A DNA stretch of 64,000 nt from Shewanella vesiculosa (lineage in GTDB: Bacteria; Pseudomonadota; Gammaproteobacteria; Enterobacterales; Shewanellaceae). The first letter of the stretch is position 1, and each line of letters starts with the position of its first letter. This document shows, in pieces, positions 10,252-21,466 of this stretch. The stretch is taken from assembly GCF_021560015.1 (NCBI RefSeq), contig NZ_CP073588.1, positions 1,922,001 to 1,986,000 on the forward strand, written 5' to 3'. A program made the translations under genes and the position numbers. The notes below the pieces were generated by a model. That model was not told where the DNA came from. It made no database searches and was given only the letters and a program-made list of their open reading frames with translations.

Positions 10252-11022
10252 CTATCGAATAATGCCACGAGCAGAGTGGTTTACAAAATCTACTAACATT
10301 TTGACATTGGCGTCATTTTTAGCAGACTCAGCCAGTTCAGCATTGGCTTCTTCAATGGTTAAGCTTTTACGAAATATCGCTTTATACGCATTCAAGATTG
10401 CACGCTGGCTTTCTTTAGTAAAACCACGGCGTTTTAAACCTTCTAAATTTAATCCACGTGGTGCTGCAGGAGATCCCGAAGCCATCACAAATGGAGGTAC
10501 ATCTTTTAAAATCAGCGAAGCACCGGCAGTAAATGCATGGTCACCAATATGAACAAACTGATGTACACCTGTCATGCCACCTAAAATAACCCAATCACCA
10601 ACATGCACATGGCCAGCGATAGATGCATTGTTAGCCATAATGACGTTATTACCTACAACACAGTCATGGGCGATGTGAACATAAGCCATAAATAGATTAT
10701 TTGAACCTATGCGTGTTTCACCATGATCTTGGGTAGTGCCTCGGTGAATAGTGACTGACTCACGGATAATATTATTGTCACCAATAATTAACCGAGTTTG
10801 CTCACCGGCATACTTTTTATCTTGGCACTCTTCACCGACCGAAGAGAATTGAAAAATACGGTTACCTTTACCAATAACCGTTGGACCTTTAACCACAACA
10901 TGCGAGCTTATCCATGTGTCGTCGCCAATTTCAACATTTTCACCGATATAAGTCCAAGGACCAATAGTGACATTATGGCCAATTTTGGCTGTTGGGTGAA
11001 CAAATGCTAATTTATCTATCAC
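10252..11022 (-). CDS. lpxA: UDP-N-acetylglucosamine acyltransferase LpxA
   Basis: First enzyme of lipid A synthesis: moves a 3-hydroxyacyl chain from ACP to the 3-OH of UDP-GlcNAc. Hexapeptide repeats of a left-handed beta helix run from about residue 8 to 185 ([23 protein letters not shown]). The catalytic His region is [13 protein letters not shown], followed by the helical C-terminal domain. Length 256 aa against 262 in E. coli. Its start overlaps the fabZ stop by 4 bp, so the two are translationally coupled. Confidence 0.95.
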   Translation of the reverse strand: MIDKLAFVHPTAKIGHNVTIGPWTYIGENVEIGDDTWISSHVVVKGPTVIGKGNRIFQFSSVGEECQDKKYAGEQTRLIIGDNNIIRESVTIHRGTTQDHGETRIGSNNLFMAYVHIAHDCVVGNNVIMANNASIAGHVHVGDWVILGGMTGVHQFVHIGDHAFTAGASLILKDVPPFVMASGSPAAPRGLNLEGLKRRGFTKESQRAILNAYKAIFRKSLTIEEANAELAESAKNDANVKMLVDFVNHSARGIIR

Positions 11023-11480
11023 TTTTCAATCTCTCTACGTGCACACATGATTTCAGCGGAACAAACTAGTTCGCCATCAACCAGGGCTTCACCAATAAAC
11101 ACACCAATGCCACGACGCTCTTTAATCATTTTAACGTGAAAATGTATTTGATCGCCCGGTACAACTACACGTCTAAAACGCGCTTTATCAATACCCGCAA
11201 AATAATACAATACGTCAGGAGACGGCTCTGTGCTCATGGTTTTAAATGCAAGTAAGCCTGTGGCTTGTGCCATAGCTTCTAAAATTAGTACACCTGGCAT
11301 CACAGGTTGTATTGGAAAATGTCCCTGAAAAAATGGTTCGTTAATAGTGACATTTTTAATCGCATGTAATTGCTCACCTACAGTAAAGTCTAATACACGA
11401 TCGATTAACAAAAATGGATATCTATGGGGTAGATATTTAAGTATCTCTTGAATATCCATGGTGTTTAATTGGTTTGACAC
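11019..11480 (-). CDS. fabZ: 3-hydroxyacyl-ACP dehydratase FabZ
   Basis: Dehydrates 3-hydroxyacyl-ACP in fatty acid elongation and competes with LpxA and LpxD for substrate. Motifs [13 protein letters not shown] and the active-site stretch EPFFQGHFP (catalytic His), then [12 protein letters not shown] with the catalytic Glu. The frame is open to 11531, but the 17 extra residues look non-native. The GTG at 11480 has AAGGA 7 bases upstream and gives a 153-residue protein, the normal size. It sits between lpxD and lpxA as in E. coli. Confidence 0.94.
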   Translation of the reverse strand: MSNQLNTMDIQEILKYLPHRYPFLLIDRVLDFTVGEQLHAIKNVTINEPFFQGHFPIQPVMPGVLILEAMAQATGLLAFKTMSTEPSPDVLYYFAGIDKARFRRVVVPGDQIHFHVKMIKERRGIGVFIGEALVDGELVCSAEIMCARREIEK

Positions 11481-11511
11481 ACTACATTCCTTTAATAAGG
11501 CAGAATTACAA

Positions 11512-12537
11512 TTATTCTGTGCCCTTAGCACTTTTCTCGAGATTTTTCACTCGACTAAATAAATCATCTAGTTGGCGGAAACGCACAGTATTTCGACGCC
11601 AAAGTTTGTTTTCCATGGCAACTGTAGCAGATGAATACACGCCTTTCTCGCGAATAATACTCGTTATATTGGTACCGCCAGAGACATGGACACCATCCAC
11701 AATACTAAGGTGTCCTGCAACAGCACTACCACCACCAATAATGCAGTATTTACCGATAGTAGAACTACCTGCAATGATGGAACCACCCGCCATCGCGGTA
11801 TTTTGTCCAATAACAACATTATGGGCAATTTGAACTTGATTGTCGATAATCACACCATCATGAATCTCGGTATGCGACAGCGCGCCACGGTCAATACTGG
11901 TACATGCGCCAATTTCCACATGATTGCCAATACGTACACCACCTGTTTGAGGGATTTTAATCCAATTACCACGTTCATTGGCATAACCAAAACCATCAGA
12001 ACCAATAACAGAGCCTGAATGAACGATACAGTGGTGACCAATATGCACATCATGATAAATCGTTACATTCGCCCAAAGACGTGTATCTGAACCAATAATA
12101 CTGGTTTCACCGATCACACAACCTGGACCAATCTGAACATTTTCACCTAAAATAACATTGGCACCAATCACCGCATTTGCACCAATAGCAACACCGTCAC
12201 CAATAATGGCTGAGGCTTCTATTTGGGCTGAAGGATGGATACCAAGGCTTTCTTTTGGTGTGGTATCAAGTAATTGCGCCACGCGAGCGAACCCAACATA
12301 AGGGTCACTGACAATTAGGGCATTACCTTGATAATTGCTTGCTTCTTTTTCGCTAAGTAAAACCGCGCTAGCTTGAGTTGCCTCAAGCATTGCACGGTAT
12401 TTACTATTGGCTAAAAAAGAGAGTTGGCCTTGGACTGCATGTTCAAGAGTAGCCACACTGGTAATTTCCAGCGTATCGTCACCTTTGACTGTTGCACCCA
12501 ATAATTGGCTAAGCTCTTTTAAAGTCACTTTTTGCAT
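11512..12537 (-). CDS. lpxD: UDP-3-O-acyl-glucosamine N-acyltransferase LpxD
   Basis: Third step of lipid A synthesis: adds the N-linked 3-hydroxyacyl chain. An N-terminal uridine-binding domain (residues 1-95, with [13 protein letters not shown]) is followed by a left-handed beta helix of hexapeptide repeats (about 105-300). The catalytic His lies in [11 protein letters not shown]. The C-terminal helix is present. 341 aa equals the E. coli length. It starts 6 bp after the skp stop. Confidence 0.95.
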   Translation of the reverse strand: MQKVTLKELSQLLGATVKGDDTLEITSVATLEHAVQGQLSFLANSKYRAMLEATQASAVLLSEKEASNYQGNALIVSDPYVGFARVAQLLDTTPKESLGIHPSAQIEASAIIGDGVAIGANAVIGANVILGENVQIGPGCVIGETSIIGSDTRLWANVTIYHDVHIGHHCIVHSGSVIGSDGFGYANERGNWIKIPQTGGVRIGNHVEIGACTSIDRGALSHTEIHDGVIIDNQVQIAHNVVIGQNTAMAGGSIIAGSSTIGKYCIIGGGSAVAGHLSIVDGVHVSGGTNITSIIREKGVYSSATVAMENKLWRRNTVRFRQLDDLFSRVKNLEKSAKGTE

Positions 12538-12542
12538 ACTTA

Positions 12543-13049
12543 TTATTTGCCTTTGCTTAAGGCTTCTACCACTTTGCTGCTGATATCAGCTTCTGGCTTA
12601 ACAAAAATTACCGCGCCACGTTGAAGAACCATGTCGTAGTTTTCTTTACCAGCAATGGTATTAATTGCTTTTTGCACTTGAACTAATAGCTTGTTCTGCT
12701 CTTCACCTTGACGGCGACGCATGTCTTCGTCTAAAGCTTTACCTTTCAGTTGGAATTCAGATTTCAATGATTCCATTTTACGGACTAATTCAGTTTTTTG
12801 TGTGTCGCTCATTAACGCGCCATCACGTTGTTGCTTTTCAACCATAGAACGCATGTCTTCTTGCATTTTTTGGACTTCAGCAACACGATCACCAAACTCA
12901 GCTTTTAACGATTTAGAAATTTGTTCGCGCTGTGGCAACTGCTCGAACACTTGACCCATATCCACTACAGCAAGCTTTTCTGCTTGAACTAGCATAGGGG
13001 TAGCAAACAATGCCAATGTAATTAATGCGCGATTTACCATCTTTTTCAA
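12543..13049 (-). CDS. skp: Periplasmic chaperone Skp (OmpH)
   Basis: Trimeric holdase that escorts outer-membrane proteins across the periplasm to BamA, encoded just upstream. A signal peptide of about 23 residues ends at MLVQA. The rest is a charged, coiled-coil-rich tentacle region (about 35-130) with the family start KLAVVDMGQVF. The start is a TTG at 13049: AAGGAG lies 6 bases upstream, while the next ATG, 9 bases on, is too far from it. 168 aa, slightly longer than E. coli Skp. Confidence 0.92.
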   Translation of the reverse strand: MKKMVNRALITLALFATPMLVQAEKLAVVDMGQVFEQLPQREQISKSLKAEFGDRVAEVQKMQEDMRSMVEKQQRDGALMSDTQKTELVRKMESLKSEFQLKGKALDEDMRRRQGEEQNKLLVQVQKAINTIAGKENYDMVLQRGAVIFVKPEADISSKVVEALSKGK

Positions 13050-13105
13050 AGTAGACTCCTTGTTGAACTTGTTGTTGTCAGCAAAACTTGCCGAGTGTAT
13101 TTGTT

Positions 13106-14251
13106 TTAGAACGTTTTGCCAATATTGAACGAGAAAATCTCTGTCTCATCATCTGCGTATTCTTTCAGCGGCCAAGCTAAACTGAATACCATAGGACCCA
13201 TTGGCGATAGCCACTGAACGCTCATACCCCATGAGGCACGTAAACGAGCTGGATCACTGTAATCTTCTAACTTAGAGAACTGATCCGCAGGCAGATTTCG
13301 ATAAGATTCATAATCAAACTCTGTATCCCACACGTTACCGGCATCCACGAAGAAACTGGTCCGCACTGAGTTGGTGTAAGCTTCATCAAGGAATGGCGTT
13401 GGAACGATCATTTCAAAGCTTGCGGTTGCAATAGCATTACCACCAATTGAGCGACCTGAACTGACCTGAATCGTATTTGGGTCACCAGGTAAGCTACAAC
13501 CATCACCAGAAACATCAGGCGCACATTGCTCACTACCACGGTATAAATAGAACGAGCGTGGACCGACTGAATTTGACTTGAAGCCACGTAACGAACTGCT
13601 ACCACCTGAATAGTAGTTTTCCCAGAACGGTAAGATTTGGTCATTGTCGTTATATTGACCATAACCGTTTGAGTAACCTAAACGGGCGCGAGCCAATAAT
13701 ACAAACCCATGCTGAGGTGTCAGCGGGAAGTAGAAATTGGTATCAAAATCCGTTTTAAAGTACTGCAAGTCAGAACCCGGAACCGTCATTTTACCGCTTA
13801 AACGTTGCGATGAACCATCTGTAGGGAACGTACCACGGTTAAGTGTGCTGCGGTACCAACCAGCATTCAATTCAAAGTTATCAAAACTTAAGTCTGAATT
13901 TGGATCGTCTGTTTCACGATACACATTGTAGAAACGCAATGCTTGTTCATAAGCAGAGATTTCTGAAATGGTATTATGACGGTAACCAATACCACCGTTC
14001 AAACGGTTATATTCGTTAATCGGGAAGCCTGAGTTTAACGCCACACCATAAGATTTATTCTTATAGCGTTCAAGGTTAGCCTGGTTAGCATCAAACTCGT
14101 TCCAGTAAACGCTACCACCTAAACTAACACCATCTTTGGTGAAATAAGGGTCAGTGAAAGACAAGTTAGCGCTACGGGAATATTTATTAGTGTTAATACT
14201 AATACCCGCTTTGGTTACCGGTGCCAAGGAAGTTGTTTTGCTCAACGCCAA
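13106..14251 (-). CDS. bamA: bamA fragment 2: outer-membrane barrel
   Basis: C-terminal beta-barrel. Genuine sequence begins at KAGISINTN; the 13 residues before it are frame noise. It contains the loop-6 segment YYSGGSSSLRGFKSNSVGP (the conserved RGF motif) and ends with the C-terminal phenylalanine. Confidence 0.85.
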   Translation of the reverse strand: MALSKTTSLAPVTKAGISINTNKYSRSANLSFTDPYFTKDGVSLGGSVYWNEFDANQANLERYKNKSYGVALNSGFPINEYNRLNGGIGYRHNTISEISAYEQALRFYNVYRETDDPNSDLSFDNFELNAGWYRSTLNRGTFPTDGSSQRLSGKMTVPGSDLQYFKTDFDTNFYFPLTPQHGFVLLARARLGYSNGYGQYNDNDQILPFWENYYSGGSSSLRGFKSNSVGPRSFYLYRGSEQCAPDVSGDGCSLPGDPNTIQVSSGRSIGGNAIATASFEMIVPTPFLDEAYTNSVRTSFFVDAGNVWDTEFDYESYRNLPADQFSKLEDYSDPARLRASWGMSVQWLSPMGPMVFSLAWPLKEYADDETEIFSFNIGKTF

Positions 14252-15590
14252 ACTGCAAACTCACGCCAGATTCAGTACCATAACCGACACCCGCGTTAAA
14301 CGAACCCGACGGCTGTTCTTTTACGGTCACGGCAACATCAACTAAATCGTCACTGCCCGGCACTTGAATCGTTTCTGCATCAACCGTTTCAAAATAACCT
14401 AAACGGTTAAGGCGAAGTTTAGACTGCTCAATTTGGGCTGAGTTTAACCATGCCCCTTCCATTTGACGAAGTTCACGACGCATAACTTCATCTTTGGTAA
14501 CCGTGTTACCGGTGAAGTTAATTGAGCGAACATAGACGCGTTTACCCGGTTTAACATTAATGTTAAGCACCACTTCTTTGGTGTCATCATTAATTTCAGG
14601 GTAAGTTTTCACTTCCGGATAAGCATAACCGAAACGGCCTAGGTATTTACTGTACATTTCTTCGGTGAATGTGACATCGGCACCGTTGTACATATTACCC
14701 GCTTTGATAGGTAAAATAGATTTCATTAACTCTTCGCGGCCCATAAGGTCACCAATTAAGTTAACTTCTTTTACTTTATACTTTTCACCTTCATTAACAT
14801 TGATAGTGATGTACAAACCTTTACGGTCCGGTGTCATCGCCACTTGTGTTGAGGTGACTTCAAAACGAATATAACCTTGGTTATGGTAATAGGTTTTGAT
14901 GGTTTCTAAGTCGGCTTGTAGCTTTTGCTTTTGGTAGCGACGCTCACCAAACAAATCCCACCAAGCCACATAATCTTTGAGTTCCAGCATACTGATGATC
15001 TCAGAATCTGAGAATACAGTATTACCTACTACGTTGATTTGACGGATTTCAGCCGCTAACCCTTCGGTAAATTTAAACTTAAGCTCAACACGGTTACGCG
15101 GTAAGTTGATGATTTGCGCTTCAACTTTAGCCCCATACTTACCCACACCGTAATAGAAATCTTGCAGGCCTTTTTCAATGCCTGTCAACATGGTTCTATC
15201 AAGTGACTCGCCCGCTTTAACACCAGAACCGTCAAGACTTTCTTGTAACTGTTCGTCTTTAATATCTTTATTACCTTCAAACGAGATAATACTGATAGTT
15301 GGACGCTCTTTAACCGTTACAAAAAGTATACCGTCTTCGTGACTGACACTGATGTTTTCAAAATTGGTTGAACCGTATAGGCTCTTAATCGCTTGCTGTA
15401 ATTTAACTTCATCTACCGTGTCACCTACTTTCACAGGTAAACTCAATAGTGCTGCACCGAGAGCAACTCGTTGCAAACCTTCTACTTGGATGTCGGTCAC
15501 TTCAAAAGGTTGGAAAGACTCTGCCCAACCATTCCCTGAAAAAGACGCGCCGACGAATAACATCGAGGCAAAAATTTTATTAAATCTCAT
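13106..15590 (-). CDS. bamA: Outer-membrane assembly factor BamA, one frameshift
   Basis: Central pore of the BAM complex that inserts beta-barrel proteins into the outer membrane. Signal peptide at residues 1-23, five POTRA domains (about 24-420), then the 16-strand barrel ending in the aromatic FSFNIGKTF. The frame shifts once near 14210: the first part reads NNFLGTGN and should continue KAGISINTN, which requires CC to be C. Corrected length is about 828 codons, normal for the family. An essential gene, so the shift is probably a sequence error. It stands between rseP and skp, the standard order. Confidence 0.94.
14199..15590 (-). CDS. bamA: bamA fragment 1: signal peptide and five POTRA domains
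   Basis: N-terminal 460 residues, from the signal peptide through the POTRA repeats (VEGLQRVALGAALLSLPV; VYVRSINFTGNT) to the first barrel strand GVGYGTESGVSLQFG. It runs out of frame only in its last four residues. Confidence 0.85.
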   Translation of the reverse strand: MRFNKIFASMLFVGASFSGNGWAESFQPFEVTDIQVEGLQRVALGAALLSLPVKVGDTVDEVKLQQAIKSLYGSTNFENISVSHEDGILFVTVKERPTISIISFEGNKDIKDEQLQESLDGSGVKAGESLDRTMLTGIEKGLQDFYYGVGKYGAKVEAQIINLPRNRVELKFKFTEGLAAEIRQINVVGNTVFSDSEIISMLELKDYVAWWDLFGERRYQKQKLQADLETIKTYYHNQGYIRFEVTSTQVAMTPDRKGLYITINVNEGEKYKVKEVNLIGDLMGREELMKSILPIKAGNMYNGADVTFTEEMYSKYLGRFGYAYPEVKTYPEINDDTKEVVLNINVKPGKRVYVRSINFTGNTVTKDEVMRRELRQMEGAWLNSAQIEQSKLRLNRLGYFETVDAETIQVPGSDDLVDVAVTVKEQPSGSFNAGVGYGTESGVSLQFGVEQNNFLGTGNQSGY

Positions 15591-15621
15591 AGAGCACTTC
15601 TAATTATTAGTCTGTCCTTGC

Positions 15622-16992
15622 TCAGAGTCGGGCAAAATCATTGAATAAGGCTACGCCCATCAACATTAGCAGCAAAGCTGCGCCAAACCTGAAACCTATT
15701 TCCTGAACCTTTTCGGGTACAGGCTTACCAGTAATCACTTCAATAAAGTAATACAGCAAGTGTCCACCATCGAGCACTGGCAAAGGCATTAAGTTGATAA
15801 TGCCTAAGTTAACGCTGATGAGCGCGATAAATCCTAGAAAGTACACTAAACCGTAACTCGCACTGGCGCCTGCGCCCTGTGCAATAGAAATAGGACCACT
15901 AAGATTTTTCACCGACACATCGCCGGTAAATAATTTTCCAATCATCTTGAAGCTGACCACAACAAGTTGCGATGTTTTATCAGCTGCAGCGACAACAGAA
16001 TCTACTATGCCATACTCAAGTTCAAAGCGCATATTATCAGGCCATGGAGCTTGAGTTGGGCTAATTCCGACAATCCCGATAGTCTTACCTTCAGGATCTT
16101 GTTGTGCTTTTGGCACAACATCAACATTGATAAGTTCGCCTTGGCGCAGCAATGTCATATTAATATTTTTGTTAGCAGAGCTTTGTATCACATCAACAAA
16201 CGCATTCCAATCGCTGTATTGTGTACCGTTAATGTTGACCAGTTTATCGCCAGCAATAATGCCTGCTTGCTCAGCTGCGCTGTCTTTGCTCACTGCAGCT
16301 ATAGTTGGATCAATACCTGGGCGAAAAATGCCTAATCCAAGAGCTGTAATCGGTGATTCTTTTTCAGGATCAAATACCCAGTTACGCGTATCGAGCTTGA
16401 ACGTGCGAACTGGCATTTCCATCCCAGATAACTCAGGTAGTGACGCCAAGGTTAATTCAATACTATCATCACCAATATGCCCCACTAGGGCCAAGTTAAC
16501 CTCTTCCCAAGTGCGCACTTTTTGTCCTGACACCGCGATAATCTGTTGCGGCTCAACCAATTGAATAACACTGGCAGGACTGTCTAATTTAGTAGTATCA
16601 ATCACAGGCTTAATCGACGGCGTGCCAATAAGGTACATGAGATACAAGGCTGCAAAAGCAAAAATAAAGTTAGCGATAGGGCCGGCTGACACAATCGCAA
16701 TCCGTTGCCATACAGTTTTACGGTTAAACGCTTGATCAACTAACTCGGCGGGGACCTCTTCAACACGCTCATCGAGCATTTTGACATAGCCACCCAGTGG
16801 GATCATCGCAACCACATATTCAGTTCCGTCTTTACCGACTTTTCGCCAAATTGCTTTACCAAAGCCAATAGAGAAGCGCTCTACTTTGACACCACAGCGA
16901 CGGGCAACCCAAAAGTGTCCGTACTCATGTGCAGTAATCAAAATACCTAATGCAACAATAAAAGAGCCTAGGCTCCACAAAAAATCTATCAT
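15622..16992 (-). CDS. rseP: Site-2 intramembrane protease RseP
   Basis: Zinc protease of the inner membrane that cuts RseA after DegS and so releases sigma-E in the envelope stress response. The HEYGH metal site is at residues 22-26 in the first membrane helix. PDZ segments fill the periplasmic middle part (about 125-310, with GIIAGDKLVNING). The second metal motif LPVLDGGHL is near residue 400, followed by two more helices. 456 aa against 450 in E. coli. It lies 12 bp after dxr and just before bamA, itself a sigma-E target in E. coli. Confidence 0.94.
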   Translation of the reverse strand: MIDFLWSLGSFIVALGILITAHEYGHFWVARRCGVKVERFSIGFGKAIWRKVGKDGTEYVVAMIPLGGYVKMLDERVEEVPAELVDQAFNRKTVWQRIAIVSAGPIANFIFAFAALYLMYLIGTPSIKPVIDTTKLDSPASVIQLVEPQQIIAVSGQKVRTWEEVNLALVGHIGDDSIELTLASLPELSGMEMPVRTFKLDTRNWVFDPEKESPITALGLGIFRPGIDPTIAAVSKDSAAEQAGIIAGDKLVNINGTQYSDWNAFVDVIQSSANKNINMTLLRQGELINVDVVPKAQQDPEGKTIGIVGISPTQAPWPDNMRFELEYGIVDSVVAAADKTSQLVVVSFKMIGKLFTGDVSVKNLSGPISIAQGAGASASYGLVYFLGFIALISVNLGIINLMPLPVLDGGHLLYYFIEVITGKPVPEKVQEIGFRFGAALLLMLMGVALFNDFARL

Positions 16993-17004
16993 TATTTCCC
17001 TGAA

Positions 17005-18210
17005 CTAATTAAGTGCTTTAATGGCAGACATTGCTGTCGCACGGGTTTGAGCATCAAGCTGTAATATATCGTCAATACTCGCTAAGCGTGTCTGTTGTAC
17101 CAGCTCTAAACAGCGAGCATTTACATTGGCAATATCAGTGAAGCGCATCTGGCCTTTTAAAAACGCATCAACAGCGACTTCATTCGCTGCGTTCAGCACA
17201 GTAGTGGCTTCTTGCCCTTGCTCGCAAGCCTGCATCGCTAAGCGTAAACAGGGAAAACGGTCAAAGTCAGGTTCACAAAAGCTTAATTGTCCGACTTTGA
17301 AAAAATCCAAAGGTTCAACGCCAGCGTCAATTCTTTGCGGATAGCTCATACAATGAGCAATCGGCGTACGCATATCGGGGTTGCCCATTTGCGCAATAAC
17401 AGAGCCATCTCGGTATTGCACCATAGAATGAATGAGACTTTGAGGATGAATCACCACTTTCAGTTGCTCAGCTTGAGTATTAAACAACCAGCGAGCTTCA
17501 ATAAACTCTAAGCCTTTGTTCATCATAGTGGCGGAATCAACAGAGATTTTAGGGCCCATAGACCAGTTGGGGTGATTACACGCCTGAGTCGGCGTCATCG
17601 CACTTAACGTGGTTAAATCGGTGTTTAGAAATGGCCCACCGGAACCTGTTAATAAAATATGAGCAATACCTGAAGCGGCTAAATCACAGTAACCTAATTG
17701 GGCTTGAACCTGTGTGGGTAAACACTGGAAAATCGCATTGTGTTCGCTGTCGACAGGTAACACAATTGCGCCCGATGTTTTTGCCGTGTGCATAAATAAC
17801 TCACCCGACATCACTAAGGCTTCTTTGTTGGCTAACAACACCCTTTTGCCAGCTTTAACAGCATCAAATGTTGGCACTAAACCCGCCGCACCAACAATGG
17901 CCGCCATCACGGTATCGGTTCGACTGTCGGTCACTAAAGCGTTTAACGCCTCAGCACCGGTTGTCACTTGAGTAATACAGTTGCTCGGCAATAACGACTT
18001 AAGCTCCATAGCGGCGCGCTCATCGACCATGTGAGCATATTCAGGTTGATGACTGATACACAGAGCCAGCATGTTATGCACGCTGGTATTAGCCACTAAT
18101 CCATAGACATGAAAATCAGCAGGATTGTTTGCCACCACACTTAAGGTGCTTGCACCAATTGAGCCTGTCGCCCCTAAAATCACCATATTTTGCATTGGCA
18201 TCACATCCAC
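17005..18210 (-). CDS. dxr: 1-deoxy-D-xylulose 5-phosphate reductoisomerase
   Basis: Second step of the MEP isoprenoid pathway: makes methylerythritol phosphate with NADPH. N-terminal nucleotide-binding motif [13 protein letters not shown], the metal/substrate motif [12 protein letters not shown], flexible-loop region [17 protein letters not shown] and C-terminal helical domain. 401 aa. The start overlaps the cdsA stop by 10 bp; a second ATG 5 codons on is equally plausible. Together with uppS it supplies the undecaprenyl carrier branch. Confidence 0.95.
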   Translation of the reverse strand: MDVMPMQNMVILGATGSIGASTLSVVANNPADFHVYGLVANTSVHNMLALCISHQPEYAHMVDERAAMELKSLLPSNCITQVTTGAEALNALVTDSRTDTVMAAIVGAAGLVPTFDAVKAGKRVLLANKEALVMSGELFMHTAKTSGAIVLPVDSEHNAIFQCLPTQVQAQLGYCDLAASGIAHILLTGSGGPFLNTDLTTLSAMTPTQACNHPNWSMGPKISVDSATMMNKGLEFIEARWLFNTQAEQLKVVIHPQSLIHSMVQYRDGSVIAQMGNPDMRTPIAHCMSYPQRIDAGVEPLDFFKVGQLSFCEPDFDRFPCLRLAMQACEQGQEATTVLNAANEVAVDAFLKGQMRFTDIANVNARCLELVQQTRLASIDDILQLDAQTRATAMSAIKALN

Positions 18211-19058
18211 ATAGCTATGTAGATAAACGTAAATACAGGTAATGCAGCCGTTAGACTGTCGATGCGATCTAAAATCCCACCGTGTCCGGGTAAAATGGTG
18301 CCAGAGTCTTTGATATTGGCTGCACGTTTAAACATACTTTCAGACAAGTCACCAAATGCAGATGCAAGTGCTGTAATTAAGGTAACTACAACAAGTAAAC
18401 CCAGTTCTTGCTCTGGGGCCACATACATAATACCCGCGACCACAACCATAGTGGTCACCAAGCCACCAACTAAACCCTCAAGGGTTTTAGCAGGACTGAC
18501 ACTTGGCATTAATTTACGCTTACCTAACTTACGGCCAGCGAAATAAGCTCCAGTATCGGTAGCCCACACCACTAACATGACGATAAACACTAAAGCACCG
18601 CCATAATACGGATGCACATTGCTGCTTAACGATTTGAGGGCAATCAATGAAGCAAAGCACGGAATAAGCGTTAACTGACCAAACATGGATTTCAGCATTG
18701 GGCTGTCTTTCCATATTTTGGCGCTTTTGGGGAAACTGAACACCAATGCACTGCTCACTATCCACCAAAATACCCCGATGGTGATGATAGCCAGGTACAT
18801 AGGGTGTAATTGCCCTTTAAACCACAACACATCAATTGGTACCGCCAAATTAAGCGCGATAAGTAACAAGCCCAGTGTTGCAGTAAAAGACCACTGCGTA
18901 ACGTTACAGCTTGGGTCAATAAAACTGCCCCACTCTTTTGCTGCAATTAAAAACACTGGGACTAACACCCAAGCAAAAATATTTGCTGGGAGTAAAAATA
19001 TTGCCCCGAGTACAATTGGGATTAACCACAATGCTGTTATTATTCGTTGTTTTAGCAA
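18201..19058 (-). CDS. cdsA: Phosphatidate cytidylyltransferase CdsA
   Basis: Makes CDP-diacylglycerol from phosphatidate and CTP, the branch point for all phospholipids. Multi-pass membrane protein with about eight hydrophobic segments. The C-terminal family signature is complete: [13 protein letters not shown] followed by [13 protein letters not shown]. 285 aa equals E. coli. It sits 19 bp after uppS and overlaps dxr. Confidence 0.95.
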   Translation of the reverse strand: MLKQRIITALWLIPIVLGAIFLLPANIFAWVLVPVFLIAAKEWGSFIDPSCNVTQWSFTATLGLLLIALNLAVPIDVLWFKGQLHPMYLAIITIGVFWWIVSSALVFSFPKSAKIWKDSPMLKSMFGQLTLIPCFASLIALKSLSSNVHPYYGGALVFIVMLVVWATDTGAYFAGRKLGKRKLMPSVSPAKTLEGLVGGLVTTMVVVAGIMYVAPEQELGLLVVVTLITALASAFGDLSESMFKRAANIKDSGTILPGHGGILDRIDSLTAALPVFTFIYIAMWM

Positions 19059-19077
19059 AAACTAATCCTCTTAATAT

Positions 19078-19902
19078 TTATATTGCGCGTATCTCTTCAA
19101 TTTGACTCCCGGTCAAACCAAAACGGCGCTGCCGACTGGCAAAAATGGCAATAGCATCGCGAAATGCTCGCTCATCAAAATCAGGCCATAAGGTGTCAGT
19201 AAACACCAATTCGGCATAAGCGGCCTGCCATAAAACAAAATTACTAATGCGGTAATCACCGCCAGTACGGATCATTAAATCAACTTCGCTCTGATTTTGC
19301 ATGCACAAATGTTCATTTAAGGCCTCTTCGGTCATCTGACTGCTGCTGATTTCACCACTTTCCACTTTTTCGGCTAATTTCTGTGCAGCTTGTAAGATAT
19401 CCCAACGGCCACCATAGTTCGCCGCCACATTTAATATCAATCCAGTATTGTTGGTGGTTTTCTCTTGGGCTGCGGCAATTTGTTTCTGCAAACGAGTCGA
19501 GAAGCGACTCGTGTCACCAATAATATTGAGCCTAACTTGGTTTTTGTCGAGCAATTTTAATTCACGATGTAACACGGTAAAAAACAGTTCCATCAACAAA
19601 CTGACTTCTTTATCTGGTCGGCGCCAATTTTCACTGGAGAAGGCAAACAAGGTTAATGATTCAATACCCAGTTGACTTGCTGTACTAACTGCACGGCGCA
19701 CCGCTTTAACACCTGCTTTGTGACCAAAAACCCGAGCTTTACCCTGCAGTTGCGCCCAGCGGCCATTACCATCCATAATAATCGCAACATGCTTGGGCAG
19801 AGATTGTTTTACTACATCAGATAATTGTCCCGGCAAAACTTGCGAAGTCATATGCTCCGAATCGGCTTTAGGGTCTGATCCAAACTCAACTGTAGACGAC
19901 AT
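19078..19902 (-). CDS. uppS: Undecaprenyl diphosphate synthase UppS
   Basis: cis-Prenyltransferase that builds the C55 lipid carrier for peptidoglycan and O-antigen. Motifs: [14 protein letters not shown] (catalytic Asp), [11 protein letters not shown], and the C-terminal [20 protein letters not shown] with FTDTLWPDF. 274 aa, with an N-terminal extension of about 35 residues before the catalytic domain that may partly be a wrong start (the ATG encoding MTSQVLPG is an alternative). First gene of its operon, after the frr terminator. Confidence 0.94.
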   Translation of the reverse strand: MSSTVEFGSDPKADSEHMTSQVLPGQLSDVVKQSLPKHVAIIMDGNGRWAQLQGKARVFGHKAGVKAVRRAVSTASQLGIESLTLFAFSSENWRRPDKEVSLLMELFFTVLHRELKLLDKNQVRLNIIGDTSRFSTRLQKQIAAAQEKTTNNTGLILNVAANYGGRWDILQAAQKLAEKVESGEISSSQMTEEALNEHLCMQNQSEVDLMIRTGGDYRISNFVLWQAAYAELVFTDTLWPDFDERAFRDAIAIFASRQRRFGLTGSQIEEIRAI

Positions 19903-19916
19903 CTACGACAATCCTT

Positions 19917-19956
19917 TATAAAAACAAACGCCGTGTAGTATACCCTTACACGGCGT
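19917..19956 (-). terminator. Terminator after frr
   Basis: A 10-bp perfect stem (ACGCCGTGTA, 19928-19937 with 19947-19956) and a 9-base loop, followed on the minus strand by TTTGTTTTTATAA. It separates the rpsB-tsf-pyrH-frr group from the uppS-to-tilS group. Confidence 0.8.
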
Positions 19957-19983
19957 GTTAACTCTAGCGTCTAAATTGACAGA

Positions 19984-20541
19984 TTATACTTCCATCAACT
20001 CTTTTTCTTTCGCTGCTAAGATCTGGTCAATATTTTTGATTGATGCATCAGTATGCTTTTGCACCTCATCTTCACTACGACGTACATCATCTTCTGTGCA
20101 TTCTTTGGCTTTTTCAAGCTTCTTAACTTCACTAATAGCATCACGACGAACGTTGCGAATCGCAATTCGGCCATTTTCAGCTTCGTTACGTACCACTTTG
20201 ATGAAGTCTTTACGACGTTCTTCAGTTAACGAAGGTAATGGAATACGCAAAGTAGCACCCGCTGTCATTGGGTTTAAACCCAAGTCAGAGCTCATAATAG
20301 CTTTCTCTACCGCTTGAACCATAGTTCTATCGAACACACTAACCGTTAAGGTACGAGAATCTTCTACGCCTACGTTTGCCACTTGCTTAAGCGGTGACAT
20401 AGAGCCGTAACAAGACACTTGGATAGAATCTAATAAACTTGGGTGTGCGCGACCGGTGCGAACTTTCGCCATTTGATTTTTAGTCGCATCTACACATTTA
20501 CCCATGCGCTCTTGCGCATCTAACATAATAGTATCAATCAC
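19984..20541 (-). CDS. frr: Ribosome recycling factor
   Basis: Splits post-termination ribosomes together with EF-G. 185 aa, same as E. coli. Clear family sequence: [17 protein letters not shown] near the N-terminus, [15 protein letters not shown] in the middle, and the charged helix [15 protein letters not shown]. It lies 119 bp downstream of pyrH in the conserved rpsB-tsf-pyrH-frr order. Confidence 0.96.
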   Translation of the reverse strand: MIDTIMLDAQERMGKCVDATKNQMAKVRTGRAHPSLLDSIQVSCYGSMSPLKQVANVGVEDSRTLTVSVFDRTMVQAVEKAIMSSDLGLNPMTAGATLRIPLPSLTEERRKDFIKVVRNEAENGRIAIRNVRRDAISEVKKLEKAKECTEDDVRRSEDEVQKHTDASIKNIDQILAAKEKELMEV

Positions 20542-20660
20542 AATAGTTTCCTTTTTGTCACAAATTCACGTGTGTTTGAGCATTAGCCTAAGAATGACAC
20601 ATGCAATAAAACCGCTCAAACAGTTAAATGATATAATGTAAATATTTTCTGTGTCTGTGA

Positions 20661-21398
20661 TTAAGCAGATTGTTTACTGCTAATAATCGTACCTTCTCTC
20701 TCACCCATAATAACGCGGCGAAGTGCTCCTGGCTTATTCATATTGAATACCAGAATAGGCATATTATGATCACGAGCCATAGTAAATGCAGCAAGATCCA
20801 TTACTTTAAATTCTGATTCAAGAACTTCAGCATAACTAAGTGCGTCATATTTAACCGCTTCAGGATCTTTCATTGGGTCAGCAGAGTATACACCATCGAC
20901 TTTAGTGCCTTTTAATACCACTTCAGCTTCAATCTCAATACCACGTAAACAGGCTGCAGAATCAGTTGTACAAAAAGGATTACCCGTACCCGCAGCAAAA
21001 ATCACTACTCGGCCAGACTTTAATAAACTAATTGCTTCTGTCCAGGTGTAATCATCACACACACCTTTAAGCGGGATAGCAGACATAAGACGAGCATTAA
21101 CATATGCACGGTGCAAGGCATCACGCATGGCTAAGCCATTCATTACGGTTGCTAACATACCCATGTGATCGCCCACCACGCGGTTCATACCAGCTTTTGC
21201 TAAGCCTTCACCACGAAACAGATTACCACCACCAATAACCACGCCAACTTGGATACCAAGTTCAACAAGCTCTTTCACTTCTTGAGCCATACGATCAAGT
21301 ACTTTAGGGTCAATGCCGAAGCCTTCTTCACCCATTAATGCTTCACCGCTTAATTTAAGCAGAATGCGTCTAAACGCTGGTTTTGGATTGGTGCTCAT
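20661..21398 (-). CDS. pyrH: Uridylate kinase PyrH
   Basis: Phosphorylates UMP to UDP; a hexameric enzyme of the amino acid kinase fold. Motifs [23 protein letters not shown] and [16 protein letters not shown]. The frame is open to 21416; the ATG at 21398 ([11 protein letters not shown]) is preferred because AGGA lies 8 bases upstream and it matches the E. coli N-terminus. This gives 245 aa. Confidence 0.95.
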   Translation of the reverse strand: MSTNPKPAFRRILLKLSGEALMGEEGFGIDPKVLDRMAQEVKELVELGIQVGVVIGGGNLFRGEGLAKAGMNRVVGDHMGMLATVMNGLAMRDALHRAYVNARLMSAIPLKGVCDDYTWTEAISLLKSGRVVIFAAGTGNPFCTTDSAACLRGIEIEAEVVLKGTKVDGVYSADPMKDPEAVKYDALSYAEVLESEFKVMDLAAFTMARDHNMPILVFNMNKPGALRRVIMGEREGTIISSKQSA

Positions 21399-21418
21399 AA
21401 TTTTCATCCTGATCATAA

Positions 21419-21442
21419 CAAAACCGCAGCGGTTGCTGCGGT
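21419..21442 (-). terminator. Possible attenuator between tsf and pyrH
   Basis: An 8-bp GC-rich stem (ACCGCAGC/GCTGCGGT, 21423-21430 with 21435-21442), GGTT loop, followed on the minus strand by only four T. Weak terminator, probably partial read-through into pyrH. Confidence 0.5.
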
Positions 21443-21466
21443 CTTAGGGTATTTAGATAAAAGCGA